A stretch of 19,217 nucleotides of DNA from Oscillospiraceae bacterium. GTDB lineage: Bacteria; Bacillota_A; Clostridia; Oscillospirales; Oscillospiraceae. A program made the translations under genes and the position numbers. Below the pieces are notes generated by a model, which was not told where the DNA came from, searched no databases, and was given only the letters and a program-made list of their open reading frames with translations. The stretch spans positions 1 through 19,217 of the forward strand of contig JAFYCC010000031.1 of NCBI GenBank assembly GCA_017539885.1, given 5' to 3'. Positions within the stretch are counted from its first letter, which is position 1; each line of letters begins with the position of its first letter. Shown here in pieces: positions 6,654 through 15,259 of this stretch.

Positions 6654-8189
6654 ATGTATCTCAAAGACGAAGGCGCGATCTGGCTTGCGACCGGCAGCGA
6701 ACGCGTTTATCTCAACCCCGCCATGGCAAACCGGCACGGTCTTATTGCCGGAGCGACCGGTACAGGCAAGACCGTCACACTCAAGGTGGTTGCGGAATCG
6801 TTCAGTGATCTTGGTGTACCCGTGTTCATTGCGGATATCAAAGGTGATGTATCCGGTATGTGTGTCCCGGGCGTCGAGACAAAGCACATCCTGCGCAGCA
6901 TTGACAGCATGGGAATCGAGGGTTTCGACTACAGATCCTACCCTGTCCGCTTTTTCGATGTATACGGCAAGCTGGGCCATCCTGTGCGCACGACGATCTC
7001 AGACATGGGTCCGGAACTGCTGTCCCGCCTGCTAGGCCTGAACGAGACGCAGAGCGGTATCCTGCGAATCGTTTTCCGCATCGCAGACGAGGAAGGTCTC
7101 CTGCTGCTGGATCTGAAGGATCTTCGCAGCATGGTGCAGCATGTCGGCGACAACGCGAAGGATTACAAGCTTCGCTACGGCAACGTCGCGCCGCAGTCTA
7201 TCGGAGCCATCCAGCGTGCCCTTCTCACTCTAGAAGACGAAGGCGGGGACGTGTTTTTCGGCGAGCCCGCACTCGATATCTCCGACTGGTTCGACTGGGA
7301 TGAAGACGGACGAGGCGTAATGAATATCCTCGAGTGTCAGGAACTGTTCCAGCATCCTCTGCTCTATGGCACTTTCCTGCTTTGGATGCTCTCAGAGCTC
7401 TATGAGCTGCTGCCCGAGGCCGGTGATCTGGACAAACCCAAGATTGCGTTCTTCTTCGATGAGGCGCATCTTCTTTTCAAAGATGCCCCGAAGGCGCTGC
7501 TCGATAAAGTGGAACAGGTCGTGCGCCTGATCCGCTCCAAGGGCGTGAGCGTCTGGTTCATCACCCAGAATCCCGCAGACATTCCGGAATCCGTGCTTGG
7601 GCAGATCGGTTCACGTGTGCAGCACGCGCTTCGTGCCTATACGCCTAACGAACAGAAAGCGCTTCGTTACGCAGCGCGTTCGTTCAGAGTTAACCCGGAT
7701 TTCGATACGGAGACGGTTCTGCAGGAGCTTGCCGTCGGAGAGGCGCTGGTGTCTGTGCTGGATGCCAAAGGTGTTCCGACTGTCGTGCAGCGTGCTGGCA
7801 TTCTTCCGCCGCAGAGTTCGATGGCCGCCGCGCCAGAGAGTACGATCCGCGCCGTGATCGAAGCAAGTCCTCTTGCGGAAAAATACACGGAGGTCGTCGA
7901 CCGAGAGTCTGCCTATGAGCTTCTTGTGGCTCAGCACGAGCAGGAAGCCGCAGCGCAGGCTGAGGAAGCCGAGCGCGCAGCTGCGGAAAAGGAAGAAGCG
8001 GAGCGTAAAAAGGCCGAGGAAAAAGCAGCCGCCGAGAAAGCGAAAGCCGATGCGGCGAAGAAGAAAGCAGCCGCAGCCAGGAAAAAGACCAGTGTCGGAT
8101 CCAAAGTCGTAAATTCCGCCGTAAACTCGATCGGACGAGAGATCGGCAGATCTCTGGTAAGAGGCCTGCTCGGTTCCCTCCGCCGCTAG
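6654..8189 (+). CDS. HerA/YjgR-like DUF853 P-loop ATPase
   Basis: The 511-residue protein is a helicase HerA-like ATPase of the DUF853 (YjgR) family. Walker A is GATGTGKT at 33-40, and FIADIKGDVSG follows at 58-68. Walker B is FFFDEAHLLF at 266-275, and WFITQNPADIP at 301-311 is the sensor-like motif typical of the group. From about 427 to 478 runs a highly charged Ala/Glu/Lys-rich coiled coil. The tail GREIGRSLVRGLLGSL (494-509) is the conserved C-terminal signature I recall from YjgR. HerA relatives are hexameric DNA translocases, but the cellular role of this subfamily is not settled. No nuclease partner (NurA) or phage defence gene lies beside it. It is a single-gene unit with its own promoter and a hairpin after it. 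Confidence 0.88.
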   Translation: MYLKDEGAIWLATGSERVYLNPAMANRHGLIAGATGTGKTVTLKVVAESFSDLGVPVFIADIKGDVSGMCVPGVETKHILRSIDSMGIEGFDYRSYPVRFFDVYGKLGHPVRTTISDMGPELLSRLLGLNETQSGILRIVFRIADEEGLLLLDLKDLRSMVQHVGDNAKDYKLRYGNVAPQSIGAIQRALLTLEDEGGDVFFGEPALDISDWFDWDEDGRGVMNILECQELFQHPLLYGTFLLWMLSELYELLPEAGDLDKPKIAFFFDEAHLLFKDAPKALLDKVEQVVRLIRSKGVSVWFITQNPADIPESVLGQIGSRVQHALRAYTPNEQKALRYAARSFRVNPDFDTETVLQELAVGEALVSVLDAKGVPTVVQRAGILPPQSSMAAAPESTIRAVIEASPLAEKYTEVVDRESAYELLVAQHEQEAAAQAEEAERAAAEKEEAERKKAEEKAAAEKAKADAAKKKAAAARKKTSVGSKVVNSAVNSIGREIGRSLVRGLLGSLRR

Positions 8190-8214
8190 CAGACTGCCTA
8201 CTCACTAATAATTG

Positions 8215-8244
8215 TCAGCGCCCTGCCTGTCGGCAGGGCGCTGA
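8215..8244. terminator. Hairpin between the convergent HerA-like ATPase and permease-kinase genes
   Basis: A perfect 13-bp stem (TCAGCGCCCTGCC/GGCAGGGCGCTGA) closes a TGTC loop, 25 nt after the ATPase stop and 15 nt after the stop of the convergent permease-kinase gene. The T tracts on both sides are poor (TCTATCT on plus, CAATTATT on minus), so termination in both directions is inferred from the very stable stem and the position. Confidence 0.7.
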
Positions 8245-8259
8245 TCTATCTAAATCTGT

Positions 8260-11217
8260 TCAGCGCTTCAGCACGCCGGTAAGCGTATCGATAACGTTCT
8301 TCATATCGACAGGCTTGGCAATATGTCCGTTCATGCCCGCTTCAAGTGCAGCAGAGATGTCTTCACTGAACGCCTTTGCCGTCATAGCAATGATCGGGAT
8401 CTCCGCCAGGCTTCTGTTTCTAAGGCTTCGTATAAGCTTAGTAGCGTTGTATCCGTTCTTGATCGGCATTTCGATGTCCATGAAAACGACTGCGTACTCG
8501 CCCGGCATGGATGCCGCGATGATCTCGACTGCATCCTCTCCGTTCTCGGCGACATCTACGATAAAGCCGGCATCTTCCAGAAGCTTCTGCTCGACCTCAC
8601 GGTTGTCTTTGTCATCCTCCACCAGCAGAACGCGCATGCCCGCAAAAGCTGCCGCAGCAGCCATATCGTCCGCGCTCAGGCCCACTGTCTCTCCGGCTGC
8701 GGGATCAACAGGGAACGATACCCGGACGATGAATTCGGAGCCTTTCCCCTGCTCAGATTTGACTTCGATCGTGCCGCCCATCAGTTCAACGATGCTCTTG
8801 GTGATTGCGGTGCCGAGGCCGGTTCCCTGAATCCCCTCAATGGTCTCCGTCTTCTCGCGTTCATAGGCCTCGAACACCTTTGCGGCGAACTCCGGACTCA
8901 TGCCGACGCCTGTATCTTTCACGCGAAGCTCGAAATCCGCCATATTTCCTTTGCGTGCCGTCTGCCGGAGGATAACGCTGACGGTTCCGCCCTCCGGGGT
9001 GAACTTGTAGGCGTTGCTGATCAGATTGAGAAGCACACGATTCATGCGGTTGCCATCGCAAAGGACCTTCGGGTCGCTGACATCTTCACAGGTAACGACA
9101 TAGGTCAGGCCTTTGGTCTCCATCTGTGTTGAGAACATACCCTGGACTTCGCTCATAAGCTTGCGCACATCTGTAGGAACTGGCATCAGCTCCATGCGGC
9201 CGGCCTCGATGCGGCTCATCTCAAGAACGTCATTGATCAGTGCGAGCAGATGGGCGCTGGAATTCTCGATCTTATCCAGATAATCCGAGACCCTCGGCGG
9301 CAGCTCCTTCTCGCGTTTAGCAAGACTGACGTAGCCGACGATTGCGTTCATGGGCGTTCTGATATCATGGCTCATGTTGGACAGGAAGGTACTCTTCGCC
9401 GCACTGCTCTGCTCGGCGACCGTCTTGTCTTCCACAGCTGTCTGGTGCCTCTTCTGAACCATAGAATACACCCGGAATATGATTAGCAGAGATAACAGGA
9501 ACAGCCCGAACTGAATGACGGTATTGCGAAGGATCGTACTTGTTACATGATGGATACGGTTATACAGCTGCTGTGAGAAGTCTCCGATTGCCTGCTCCCT
9601 TTCCGCAGATTCTCCCCGATCAAGCATCTCCGAATAGTTTTCGCTCATTTCATCGACTGCCGTTTTTGTAGCGTCGTCAGTCGTGCCAACAAGCCAAACG
9701 ATAGATGTAAAAAAGATCAGCAGAAGAAGCACGATCCAGGCAGCAGTACTTTTTCCCATACGGCGTGTGCCGTCGTTTCGAAAAACGAAATAGTATGCTA
9801 TAAAGCCAAGAACCGACCACGACAGCAGCATCAAATACGATTCCGTAGAGAGGTCAGCCACATTGGACTTATTAGGGATCAGATAATAAACAAGGAACGC
9901 AGCAGAGATTACTGCACCGAGGATTCCAGTCGCGCAGACACCGCGACAGCCTTTTATACTGCCGTCATCGTGCAACGCTCTCCGCGCTGTGAGGAATGCG
10001 GCTGCTGAAGTAAAGAAATACGCAACCGTCACGCCGATCGTGTTTACATCGATAATCCAGCCAATAGCGGAACGTCCAAGAAACGGGATCGGGATCGCCA
10101 GCGCGATCAGCAGCAGAATGGCTTTCTCCGGCGCGCCATGCCGGTTGAGCTGACTCAGCCCGTCCGGGATCAGGCCGTCTTTCGCGACGGAATAGAGCAT
10201 TCGGCTGGCAGCGGTCATATTACCGACAAGTCCCGTGATGATTGCTGCCGCCGCGGCAATTCCAAGAATGACGAGTCCGGGCGTCCCGGTCGCCGCGTAG
10301 ATTGAGAAAAGCACCGGCATTCCCCTCAGCCCGCTTTGCGAGTTCAGACCTGCCAGATACTCGCTGCGGCTGGTGAAGCCCTCAGGCAGCGCGGCTGCAC
10401 CGATCAGCGCAAGCATCATGTAGGCCGCTGCAGCCGTGAGCAGTGCAATGACCATGATGCGGAAAGTCTTTTTCGTAGAGAACCGGAACTCCTCCGCTGA
10501 GTGGGAAACGGATTCAAATCCCGCAAATGCCCACGGTGCCAGGAAAACAATCAGCATTACACTGAAAAACGGTTTGTTTTCCGGGGCAAACAGCGGCTCC
10601 AGTTCCTGAAGTGTCGGAGTCACGTCCACTTTTACGAAAACAGCGACGAATCCGAACAGGACGCCGCCGACCAGGAGCAGGGACATAACGGTCTGCACCG
10701 TTGCGGCAGCTCTGGTGCCGCGCATACAGATAAGGCCGAAGGCAAAAACAGCCACCAGCGATGCCATGACCTCGCCGATATAGATGTCATAGCCTGCTAA
10801 CGTGTAGCAGTAGCCAAAACGCAGCACGTCTCCGAAGATGCTCCTGAATATCAGAGGGATTGCCGTGGAGTTTGCCCAAATGATCGCCAGATACACGAGG
10901 CCGAGAAACCATGCGGAAAGGAATCCGTAGTCGTGACCGAACGCATTGTTGGAAAAGCTGACCGTACCGCCGGCATCAGGGTAACGGTTCATCAGGAAAT
11001 GATAATTGTATCCGATAACGACCATGATCAGCATACCGATGCCGATTCCGATCACAGTGCCGAGCGGCCCGGCGATTGGCAGGAAAGTCGTGCCAGGCAT
11101 GACGAAGGAACCCCAGCCGACGCTGCAGCCGAACGCGAGCGCCCATACCGCCAGCGGTGACAGTCGACGCAGCAGACCGGGCGATTTATCGGGCAAAGTA
11201 GATTCCCGTTTGATCAT
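8260..11217 (-). CDS. APC-type amino acid permease fused to a hybrid histidine kinase with receiver
   Basis: This single uninterrupted 985-residue frame joins three modules. Residues about 18-480 are an amino acid-polyamine-organocation (APC) transporter with roughly twelve membrane helices; helix 1 holds GCSVGWGSF, the substrate-binding glycine region of the family. One more helix (492-511), an extracytoplasmic loop of about 54 residues and a last helix (566-584) lead to a cytoplasmic kinase. Its HisKA motif is SHDIRTP with phospho-acceptor H617, the N box is N735, the G1 box is DTGVG (768-772) and the G2 box GTGLG (798-802). A receiver follows (861-985) with D914, T946 and K968. All catalytic residues are present. 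By analogy with CbrA, the permease may act as sensor, transporter or both. It starts with ATG in an ATGA overlap with the upstream kinase gene and has AAAGGAGA (11224-11231) 6 nt ahead. There is no DNA-binding output domain. Confidence 0.9.
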   Translation of the reverse strand: MIKRESTLPDKSPGLLRRLSPLAVWALAFGCSVGWGSFVMPGTTFLPIAGPLGTVIGIGIGMLIMVVIGYNYHFLMNRYPDAGGTVSFSNNAFGHDYGFLSAWFLGLVYLAIIWANSTAIPLIFRSIFGDVLRFGYCYTLAGYDIYIGEVMASLVAVFAFGLICMRGTRAAATVQTVMSLLLVGGVLFGFVAVFVKVDVTPTLQELEPLFAPENKPFFSVMLIVFLAPWAFAGFESVSHSAEEFRFSTKKTFRIMVIALLTAAAAYMMLALIGAAALPEGFTSRSEYLAGLNSQSGLRGMPVLFSIYAATGTPGLVILGIAAAAAIITGLVGNMTAASRMLYSVAKDGLIPDGLSQLNRHGAPEKAILLLIALAIPIPFLGRSAIGWIIDVNTIGVTVAYFFTSAAAFLTARRALHDDGSIKGCRGVCATGILGAVISAAFLVYYLIPNKSNVADLSTESYLMLLSWSVLGFIAYYFVFRNDGTRRMGKSTAAWIVLLLLIFFTSIVWLVGTTDDATKTAVDEMSENYSEMLDRGESAEREQAIGDFSQQLYNRIHHVTSTILRNTVIQFGLFLLSLLIIFRVYSMVQKRHQTAVEDKTVAEQSSAAKSTFLSNMSHDIRTPMNAIVGYVSLAKREKELPPRVSDYLDKIENSSAHLLALINDVLEMSRIEAGRMELMPVPTDVRKLMSEVQGMFSTQMETKGLTYVVTCEDVSDPKVLCDGNRMNRVLLNLISNAYKFTPEGGTVSVILRQTARKGNMADFELRVKDTGVGMSPEFAAKVFEAYEREKTETIEGIQGTGLGTAITKSIVELMGGTIEVKSEQGKGSEFIVRVSFPVDPAAGETVGLSADDMAAAAAFAGMRVLLVEDDKDNREVEQKLLEDAGFIVDVAENGEDAVEIIAASMPGEYAVVFMDIEMPIKNGYNATKLIRSLRNRSLAEIPIIAMTAKAFSEDISAALEAGMNGHIAKPVDMKNVIDTLTGVLKR

Positions 11218-13502
11218 TTGCGGTCTCCTTTCGTCAGCGTCTTATCGATTGCCTTCCTGATCGAATCGGGATCAATCGGTTTGGTAACATAACCATCCAC
11301 GCCTGCAGCAAAAGCCTCGTTCGAGTCCTCCTGATAAGCATTTGCAGTCACAGCGATAATCGGGACAGATGCGAGCTGCGGCTCACGGAGCGCGCGGATA
11401 CGAGCTGTTGCCTCGTATCCGTTCATAACGGGCATCTGCACGTCCATTAAAACGAGATCGAAATGGCCGGGATCTGAAGCAGAGACCATCTCGACCGCCT
11501 GAGCTCCATTCTCAGCCTGCTCGACAGTCCACCCTTCCGCCGTAAGCATGAGCTCGGCGATCTCGCGGTTGATCGGATTGTCATCGACAAGCAGTATGTT
11601 CAGTTTCATCCTATCAGTCGCCGCGGGCAGGGAATCATCCACTTTGACGGCGCTGACAAGCGGAAACTCGAGCCGAATCGAAAACTCCGTCACGGAGTCT
11701 TCCGCATTCCGCACCGCGATCGTACCGCCCATCCGGTCAATGAAAGCCTTTGCGACGTTCATGCCAAGGCCAACTCCCGGCAGTTCCTCCGTTTTCTCGT
11801 TCTCGTCCCAAGACTGCACCTCGAAAATATGCTCAAGAATGTCCTGAGGAATCTCGACTCCGCAGTTTCGGATCACGAAAACATATACACCGGTCTGCGG
11901 ATTTCCAGAGTCAAGCTGACGGATCGCGAGTGAAACGCTCTCTCCCTGCGGAACGTAGGCATAAGAGTTCTCCAACAGTCGGGTCAGCGCACTGCCAAGA
12001 CGCTTCCCGTCGCATAGCACGACGCTGTCCCGAAGCCCGTCCGTTTCCAGACGGAACGTGATCCCCTTTTCCTGGCGTTCGGTGACAAACCTGTCACGGA
12101 GTTTCTTTCCCAGCTCCAGGAGATCAGTGGGTTCTTTCTCAAGACGAAGTTTGTCGCTCTCGATAAGGCTCATGGCGATGAGGTCCTCGATCATCGAAAG
12201 CAGCTGTTTGCCAGAGAGTTCGACCTTGTCCAGATATTCTCCCCGCTTACGCGGGTCGTCCTCGGATTTGGCAAGATTTGTAAAGCCAAGTATCCCGTTC
12301 AAAGGCGTGCGGATGTCATGCGACACGCGACTGAAGAAACGTGTCCTTGACTGACTGGCTTGTAAGGCTTCATCCAGCAAATCCGACAGCTTCTGGTTCT
12401 GCGCACGCTGTTCCTCCTGAATCGCTGTGGAATCTGACACAAGCATGAGATAGAACTTGACTTTTGAATCGATCCGGTAAAAGCTGATATGCTTATACCG
12501 TTCCTCCCCTTCAAGGAAAAACGGCGCATCTACCTCATAAACTCGGTTTCCCGCTAGAGCTTTATCGATTACCGAGAGACGAAGCGGATTAGGTCCCTCC
12601 GTCCTGCGACCCTTTGCCTGCGCTGGAAGAATGTAGTTGAGGTACAGGGATTCATAGCTGTCTTCCTCATCATCTGGGAAAAGCAGGCCTTTCTTTTTGC
12701 CGGCGTTGCTAATAACGACACGGTATTTCCCGTCGATCAGATATGCGATCCAATCGTACTGATCCATCAGGACGTCTTCCATCAGCGCCTTCCGGACGAT
12801 TTCCTCATTGTTAGGCAGCTCGGTGATGAACGCGATCACATCGTTGGATACCGGCATGGTAGACAGTGAAGCTTCGAGCCGGACGTAGACCGTCTCACCG
12901 TCTCTTCTCCGCACAAGCAGCCTTTCAGAAACGCTGGTCTGCCCCTCCTGATAACACCGGAGCAGCGCCTCCCTGCCGAACAGGCTCTCCTCTGTCCCTT
13001 TATTGCCGGTTTCAATCACATTTTCAGACCTGGCTTTAAGCATTTCTGAATAGGTATCAAACTGGATATCCGTGTCATACAGGTAATCACCCGCACGTTC
13101 GAGGATCCGATCCGCCGTCAGATTGACAAGGAACACAGCAGACGCGCCCTTGGTCAGGGCATGGAGTTCGGTCTGCATCTCCTCATAACGGGTAGACAGC
13201 ACCTTGTCCGTACTCCTCAGCCGGTCAATAATGGAGAACATCACCATCAAAAGCAGGAACACGAATACACTTCCACCGAACAGGATCCCCGCTATCATAA
13301 GATCTGCTATTCTGGACAGGCCGACTACGATATATCCGACCAGAAAAAAAATCAGCAGCAGGAGCGGCACGACAAGCAGGCCGAGTTTTCTGTTGATCTG
13401 CTCAAGCCGCTGGCTGTCACGTACAAACAGGCCGTAACGCAGGATGTTGTAAACCATAAGCGCGCTTCCGGCGAAAATCATCAGATTAATTATCAGACGC
13501 AC
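11214..13502 (-). CDS. Membrane hybrid histidine kinase with receiver, degenerate G1 box
   Basis: The 762-residue protein has three predicted membrane helices (about 4-24, 41-62 and 68-92). A short coiled coil and two PAS-like regions (about 115-232 and 240-360) follow; these are weak calls made by eye. The HisKA motif is SHDIRTP with H395. The HATPase keeps the N-box asparagine N512 and the G2 box GVGLG (576-580), but the G1 box, normally DxGxG, reads NCGVE at 546-550. The Asp that contacts adenine is therefore Asn and the second Gly is Glu. The receiver (633-757) has D687, T719 and K741. It starts at GTG 13502, 10 nt after a GGGAGG site. The stop overlaps the next kinase start as ATGA, so the two are likely made in a fixed ratio and may work as a pair. 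Confidence 0.9.
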   Translation of the reverse strand: MRLIINLMIFAGSALMVYNILRYGLFVRDSQRLEQINRKLGLLVVPLLLLIFFLVGYIVVGLSRIADLMIAGILFGGSVFVFLLLMVMFSIIDRLRSTDKVLSTRYEEMQTELHALTKGASAVFLVNLTADRILERAGDYLYDTDIQFDTYSEMLKARSENVIETGNKGTEESLFGREALLRCYQEGQTSVSERLLVRRRDGETVYVRLEASLSTMPVSNDVIAFITELPNNEEIVRKALMEDVLMDQYDWIAYLIDGKYRVVISNAGKKKGLLFPDDEEDSYESLYLNYILPAQAKGRRTEGPNPLRLSVIDKALAGNRVYEVDAPFFLEGEERYKHISFYRIDSKVKFYLMLVSDSTAIQEEQRAQNQKLSDLLDEALQASQSRTRFFSRVSHDIRTPLNGILGFTNLAKSEDDPRKRGEYLDKVELSGKQLLSMIEDLIAMSLIESDKLRLEKEPTDLLELGKKLRDRFVTERQEKGITFRLETDGLRDSVVLCDGKRLGSALTRLLENSYAYVPQGESVSLAIRQLDSGNPQTGVYVFVIRNCGVEIPQDILEHIFEVQSWDENEKTEELPGVGLGMNVAKAFIDRMGGTIAVRNAEDSVTEFSIRLEFPLVSAVKVDDSLPAATDRMKLNILLVDDNPINREIAELMLTAEGWTVEQAENGAQAVEMVSASDPGHFDLVLMDVQMPVMNGYEATARIRALREPQLASVPIIAVTANAYQEDSNEAFAAGVDGYVTKPIDPDSIRKAIDKTLTKGDRK

Positions 13503-13542
13503 TTCAATGTTTCCTCCCTGTTTGGGGAATACGCAAATTAAT

Positions 13543-13568
13543 TATTTTATCATTTTATTTTATCATTT
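13543..13568. repeat. Exact tandem duplication of a 13-bp AT-rich unit in the kinase promoter
   Basis: TATTTTATCATTT occurs twice in direct succession (13543-13555 and 13556-13568). On the minus strand each copy supplies a TAAAAT, so the duplication doubles the possible -10 element upstream of the kinase pair. Confidence 0.9.
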
Positions 13569-13584
13569 CCTGAAGACGCGTCAA
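13557..13584 (-). promoter_or_regulatory. Predicted promoter of the two-kinase operon
   Basis: On the minus strand TTGACG (13579-13584) is followed after 16 nt by TAAAAT (13557-13562), with a second TAAAAT 13 bp further down in the repeat. The start would lie around 13550 if the first -10 is used, some 45 nt before the GTG. Confidence 0.6.
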
Positions 13585-13613
13585 GAAAAATATCACCAAA
13601 TAATTACCTGTCT

Positions 13614-13655
13614 TGAAAAAGTGTCTCCCTTCAAAGGACAGGAGACACTTTTTCA
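13614..13655 (-). terminator. Rho-independent terminator of the FAD oxidoreductase gene
   Basis: A 15-bp stem (TGAAAAAGTGTCTCC/GGAGACACTTTTTCA) with a loop of about 12 nt ends in a TTTTT run on the minus strand, 45 nt after the oxidoreductase stop. It isolates that gene from the co-directional kinase operon. An alternative pairing of CCTGTC (13607-13612) with GACAGG (13637-13642) would compete with the stem. Confidence 0.85.
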
Positions 13656-13699
13656 GGTTTGTAATTATTTATAATACTGAAAATGGCCGCTGGAAGTGT

Positions 13700-15193
13700 T
13701 CAGTTCCAGCCGGGCTTGGGCTTATAATCATCCATCATTGCCGGGTTCTCCTTAGCCTGCTTGGCAATATCGGTATAGCGGCCGTAATCGAACTCGCGGC
13801 AAAGCTCCTCGTAGCACGGATCGACACGTTCATTGCGGGGCAGCGGAACGTTCTGATCGACAAGGATGTTCTGAACCTTTCGGATATCAACATCATGGGT
13901 TCCCGTACCATCCGCAACAGCTACCGCCGCGGCTACGCCCGCGGCCTGACCGGTTCCGATGCACTGCGGGATCAGATTGATCCAGTCGATCGCGATCGGG
14001 TCCGCAGAGACATGACGTCCCGGAGCAAGCAGATTGTCGACGCCCTTCGGAAGGATAGCTCTGTAAGGAATCTCAACAGGAGCGCAGTCGTTCAGCCGGC
14101 ATATGGTGGAATGCCAGGCAATGACGTCGTCGTGCTGCAGTCCGAAGACCCAGTCCTTGGCAGACATGACATATTCGCCGGTCAGTCGACGCGAACAGCG
14201 AACGCCGGTCTGCGGCGCAATACTCAGCAGGTACATGTCCTTATAAGCGCCGGGCAACACGCGCTTGCAGTAGGCGATGACGTCGCGGATGCTCTTTCTG
14301 GTGTTGATCTCGGTCGCGGTCAGATCCTTGATGGTAGAGCAGTCGACGTTTTCATGCCTGTTGAAAACGAGGCAGTTTCCGTTCGGTTCATCCCAGAATG
14401 GCGCGTTGCCGGAAAGGCCGGTGATCTTCTGCATCTCCTTGGCGATGCCCCACCAGAGCTGCGGATGCGTTCTGCGCCAGTCCTCAAGATACTGCGTGTT
14501 CACGCCGCCGACACGCCAGGCAAGCGTCGTGTTGTGACTGCGGGTATTCTCTCCGGAAAGGTGCTCGAATGGAGCTCCCGTCTGGCGGAAAAGATCTCCG
14601 TCGCCGGTGGCGTCGATGACGACCTTGGCGAAAACGGCCTTGCGGCCTTCCTTGCTCTCGAAGATGACGCCTTTAATGATATTGCCGTCCATGATCGGGC
14701 GGGTGCCCCAGCTGTGATAAAGGATGCGGATGCGGTCCTTAAGCTCAAGCAACATCAGGTCCAGTTCGATCTCCAGCTGCGGTCCGTCGTAATAGACGCT
14801 GCGCACGCACTCTTCGTTGCTTGGATTGGTGCAGTCCATCTTCATGCGCCAGCGCTCGATGAGTGCAGGATCTTTGCTTCCGATCTCATCCATGGTGGGA
14901 CCCCATGTGGAGCCGGGAGCGGCTTTTTCCATGCGGTCGAACCATTCCTCCTGAATTCCGCGCACGAAGGGCAGCGTCTTCCAGGAGAGTTTCGGCACCA
15001 TGAGCACATAGTCGCCGGTTACGTCGCCGCCGGAGTATCCATAACGCTCCATCAGGATAACGTCCTTGCAGCCTGCGCGAGCAGCCGCAACTGCGGCACT
15101 GTGACCGGCAGCGCCTGCCCCTACGACAAGCACGTCGCATTCCGCATAGACTTCGATGTCACTCGCGGGCTCGTGATAGAACTTGTTTGCCAT
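13700..15193 (-). CDS. FAD-dependent oxidoreductase (FAD_oxidored family)
   Basis: The 497-residue protein opens with a dinucleotide-binding fold. The glycine motif VVGAGAAG (GxGxxG) is at 23-30, and an acidic residue E49 ends the second strand. VVIDATGDGDLF at 191-202 is the second FAD motif. GVRCSRRLTGEYV (330-342) and NLLAPGRHVSAD (387-398) with IGTGQAAG (412-419) match the C-terminal FAD-contact motifs of this family. The substrate is unknown; the family includes dehydrogenases of small organic molecules and proteins annotated only by the flavin domain. No signal peptide is seen, so it is probably cytoplasmic. The start at 15193 is chosen because GAGGT lies 8 nt upstream; the in-frame candidate at 15259 lies inside the promoter. 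It is a monocistronic gene with its own promoter and terminator, divergent from azlCD. Confidence 0.87.
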   Translation of the reverse strand: MANKFYHEPASDIEVYAECDVLVVGAGAAGHSAAVAAARAGCKDVILMERYGYSGGDVTGDYVLMVPKLSWKTLPFVRGIQEEWFDRMEKAAPGSTWGPTMDEIGSKDPALIERWRMKMDCTNPSNEECVRSVYYDGPQLEIELDLMLLELKDRIRILYHSWGTRPIMDGNIIKGVIFESKEGRKAVFAKVVIDATGDGDLFRQTGAPFEHLSGENTRSHNTTLAWRVGGVNTQYLEDWRRTHPQLWWGIAKEMQKITGLSGNAPFWDEPNGNCLVFNRHENVDCSTIKDLTATEINTRKSIRDVIAYCKRVLPGAYKDMYLLSIAPQTGVRCSRRLTGEYVMSAKDWVFGLQHDDVIAWHSTICRLNDCAPVEIPYRAILPKGVDNLLAPGRHVSADPIAIDWINLIPQCIGTGQAAGVAAAVAVADGTGTHDVDIRKVQNILVDQNVPLPRNERVDPCYEELCREFDYGRYTDIAKQAKENPAMMDDYKPKPGWN

Positions 15194-15201
15194 GTGTATA
15201 A

Positions 15202-15206
15202 ACCTC
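15202..15206 (-). promoter_or_regulatory. Ribosome binding site fixing the FAD oxidoreductase start
   Basis: GAGGT on the minus strand lies 8 nt before ATG 15193. It supports this start against the in-frame candidate at 15259, which overlaps the -35 box. Confidence 0.7.
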
Positions 15207-15230
15207 GATTCAAATTTTTTTGATGGTACC

Positions 15231-15259
15231 AGTTTAGCATTCCTGCCAGCCACTGTCAA
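15231..15259 (-). promoter_or_regulatory. Promoter of the FAD oxidoreductase gene
   Basis: On the minus strand TTGACA (15254-15259), a 17-nt spacer and TAAACT (15231-15236) are seen. A second TTGACA (15273-15278) lies 19 bp upstream of the first. Confidence 0.75.

Noticed and set aside
6654..8189. Possible HerA-NurA type phage defence or repair system
   Set aside because: No nuclease, SIR2 or other defence partner is adjacent, and the protein has the C-terminal signature of the ordinary YjgR/DUF853 group.
8323..9132. Open frame on the plus strand opposite the kinase and receiver domains
   Set aside because: It is an antisense shadow of well-conserved HATPase and receiver sequence and starts without a ribosome site.
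13607..13655. Attenuator or riboswitch with competing stems upstream of the kinase operon
   Set aside because: The competing pairings exist, but the hairpin lies upstream of the predicted kinase promoter and just after the oxidoreductase stop, so a plain terminator explains it.
13613..15223. Long open frame on the plus strand opposite the FAD oxidoreductase (536 codons)
   Set aside because: It is the antisense of a gene with clear FAD motifs, a ribosome site, promoter and terminator; the antisense product has no recognisable domain and begins inside the terminator hairpin.
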